From Candidatus Izemoplasma sp. (GTDB lineage: Bacteria; Bacillota_I; Bacilli_A; Izemoplasmatales; Izemoplasmataceae), in NCBI GenBank assembly GCA_007117555.1, contig SKGI01000104.1, positions 1-6,098 on the forward strand: DNA of 6,098 bases. Reading direction: 5' to 3'. The notes under the pieces were generated by a model, which saw only the letters and a list, made by a program, of their open reading frames with translations, ran no database searches and was not told the origin of the DNA. Both the position numbers and the translations under genes were made by a program. Each line of letters opens with the position of its first letter. The first letter of the stretch is position 1. Positions 4,553 to 6,098 of the stretch are shown piece by piece.

Positions 4553-6098
4553 TTCAAGTTCTAATGCATCAAGCAAATCAGACAGCCGGTTTACAACGGC
4601 TTTAAAAGCTTCTGGATCTGTTAGATCGATCCCTGCACGGCGCACTTGTTCGACTGGGAAAGCATCCCCACCCGATTCAAGCAACCGCATATGATTGGCG
4701 ATTTGCGTAGGGTCGGCTTTAACTTGTTCAAACAAAGTTAAACTGGCGGCGAAACTTGTGGCATATTGATAGACATAATAAGGGGTATTGAAAAGATGTG
4801 GAATATAGGCCCAAACATATTGCTTACCAGGTTCTTGCGTGATGTCAATGTCGTAGAATGTCTTATATAAGTCAACCATAATATTTGAGAGCGCTTCATG
4901 TGTAATCGGCTGTCCTTGTTCAGCGAGCTTGTGTGCTTCAAGCTCATACGCTGCAAATAACGTTTGGCGATAAAAGGTTGCGGCGATATCATCGATTGAC
5001 TGTTGCAACAGCATAATTTTGTCTTCTCGCGTGCCAACGTTGTTTTGTATGAAATAGTCGAGTAGGACATGCTCATTAAATGTCGAGGCAATTTCCGCCA
5101 CGAAAATGGTGTAATTTTGTGTGGCAATCGGTTGTTTTTCCGCCGCAAACAAAGAGTGCATCGCATGACCGGCTTCATGTGCTAAGGTGAAAACACTGTT
5201 TAAGGTATCATCATAATTAAGCAAAATGTAAGGGTGCGCATCAAGTGCGCCCCAAGAATAAGCACCGGTTTGTTTGCCATCTTGTTCATACACATCGACA
5301 TAGCCTTCTTTTAAAGCGTCCACAGCTTTGTCCTTAAAGCGGGAATCAAGATGTGCAATCGAATCCATGAACAAGTTCACGGCTTCATCATAAGTGAATT
5401 TGCTTTTGCTTTCGGCGAGGGGCATAAACCGATCGAATGTACGATGTTTTTTCAGACCAAGCGCTTTAGTGCGTAACGCATAATACCGCTTTAGCAAGTC
5501 TGTACTACCTTTCGCGGTGGCGATAAGGTTGTGAAAAACCGCAGGATCAATGTTATTGCCAAAGAGGAAACTGTCAAGCGTGCTCGGATAGTTTCTTGAA
5601 CGCATTTTGGCAAGGTCTGCTTGTAAGACAGTATTATAAATTTGGGCATAACTGTGTTTATGAGTTTCATAATGAGAAAAAATTGCTTTAAAGACTGTTT
5701 CGCGATCATCAGGGTCGGCTAAATCTGCTAAATAACTACGGAAGTTGCCTTGCGTAATGGTGCGGGTTGTCCCATCTTTTAAGGTCACTTCTTTAGGGCT
5801 GTTGTCAGCGACGGCGAGTGCATTGTATGTGGCGGCACCTTGTGAAGCGAGCTGACGATAATTTGCGAGTAATGTTTCACTCTTTTCATCGAGGACATGC
5901 GCCTGTTGGTGGAACAGTTTCTCAAGTGGAAAACGATACTCGTTTAATTCAGGATCTTTCTCAAGAAAGCCCATGATAGTTTCTTTGCCAATGCCGATGA
6001 CTTCAGGGGCATCAAAGGCGGTGGCTTGCTGCAAACGATTTAACAAATAACCAATCTTTTGCACTCGCCCTGCATTTTCAACATTTTTGCGATTTAAA
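4541..6098 (-). CDS. pepF: Oligoendopeptidase F-type M3 metallopeptidase (N-terminus outside window)
   Basis: This is a cytoplasmic zinc endopeptidase of family M3 (PepF-like, M3B), which cuts short peptides in peptide turnover. The zinc motif is HEAGH (bases 5165-5179). The third ligand is probably the Glu of FVAEIASTFNEH, 28 residues after the first His. Further C-terminal family elements are IPHLFNTPYYVYQYATSFAAS, where the His and Tyr residues line the active site in relatives, and RLLESGGDAFPVEQVRRAGID, close to the end. About 519 codons are visible. The frame stays open past a GTG at 6064 to the window edge with family-like sequence (LNRKNVENAGRVQKIGYLL), so that GTG is not the start. 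Relatives are about 600 residues, so roughly 80 are missing because of the window boundary. The gene ends in TGA, with an in-frame TAA three codons later, and runs directly into the trpS leader. Confidence 0.93.
   Translation of the reverse strand, partial: LNRKNVENAGRVQKIGYLLNRLQQATAFDAPEVIGIGKETIMGFLEKDPELNEYRFPLEKLFHQQAHVLDEKSETLLANYRQLASQGAATYNALAVADNSPKEVTLKDGTTRTITQGNFRSYLADLADPDDRETVFKAIFSHYETHKHSYAQIYNTVLQADLAKMRSRNYPSTLDSFLFGNNIDPAVFHNLIATAKGSTDLLKRYYALRTKALGLKKHRTFDRFMPLAESKSKFTYDEAVNLFMDSIAHLDSRFKDKAVDALKEGYVDVYEQDGKQTGAYSWGALDAHPYILLNYDDTLNSVFTLAHEAGHAMHSLFAAEKQPIATQNYTIFVAEIASTFNEHVLLDYFIQNNVGTREDKIMLLQQSIDDIAATFYRQTLFAAYELEAHKLAEQGQPITHEALSNIMVDLYKTFYDIDITQEPGKQYVWAYIPHLFNTPYYVYQYATSFAASLTLFEQVKADPTQIANHMRLLESGGDAFPVEQVRRAGIDLTDPEAFKAVVNRLSDLLDALELELHD

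Noticed and set aside
4344..4694. Plus-strand open frame of 116 codons
   Set aside because: It covers the T-box leader and the 3' end of pepF on the opposite strand; it has low-complexity Ser/Arg composition and no ribosome binding site I would trust.
4738..5178. Minus-strand open frame of 146 codons inside pepF
   Set aside because: It is an alternate frame within a clearly coding gene that carries the HEAGH motif; its Met/Ser/Leu-rich composition is typical of a shadow.
6062..6064. GTG as the start of pepF
   Set aside because: The frame stays open upstream to the window edge with plausible family sequence, and relatives are about 80 residues longer at the N-terminus.
1..6098. Mobile element, phage, defence system or CRISPR array
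   Set aside because: No transposase, integrase, direct repeat array or defence domain was seen; all genes are housekeeping or conserved families with clean terminators between them.

Overview
The window looks like chromosomal housekeeping DNA from a low-to-moderate-G+C member of the Firmicutes or the related Mollicutes side (for example an Acholeplasma-, Izemoplasma- or Erysipelotrichia-like lineage). The reasons are strong AGGAGG-type ribosome binding sites, a T-box leader in front of trpS, an HPr with both the His and the regulatory Ser sites, and several genes ending in TGA while tryptophan is TGG throughout. UGA therefore acts as a stop, which argues against the Mycoplasma/Spiroplasma code. 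The lineage is an inference; no rRNA or other marker is present.

Layout from left to right: a prohibitin-like SPFH membrane protein (29-1078, +) converges on a leftward pair, an OsmC-family peroxidase (1126-1521) preceded by a family I inorganic pyrophosphatase (1527-2024). The two sides share a bidirectional terminator at 1085-1127. An ElaA/YjcF-type acetyltransferase (2085-2495, -) lies upstream of the pyrophosphatase. It diverges from a rightward two-gene operon made of a small membrane-anchored EIIB-like protein (2617-2973) and HPr (2966-3226), whose reading frames overlap by 8 nt. That operon converges, across a second bidirectional terminator (3237-3286), on trpS (3289-4287, -). trpS is preceded by a Trp-specific T-box riboswitch (about 4312-4519). 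At the right edge is an M3-family oligopeptidase of the PepF type (4541 to beyond 6098, -), cut at its N-terminus by the window end.

Functionally these are mostly independent housekeeping units: pyrophosphate removal and peroxide defence, sugar-PTS phosphotransfer, tRNA-Trp charging with its tRNA-sensing leader, and peptide turnover. I saw no mobile element, CRISPR array, tRNA or rRNA gene, and no gene-free stretch over 300 bases; the longest (4288-4540) is the T-box leader.

The most unusual item is the EIIB-like protein. It keeps the EIIB fold signature and is tethered to the membrane by one helix, but it has Val where the phosphorylated Cys should be, and it is translationally coupled to HPr. 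It may be a non-catalytic regulator or docking partner of the PTS rather than a sugar transporter subunit.
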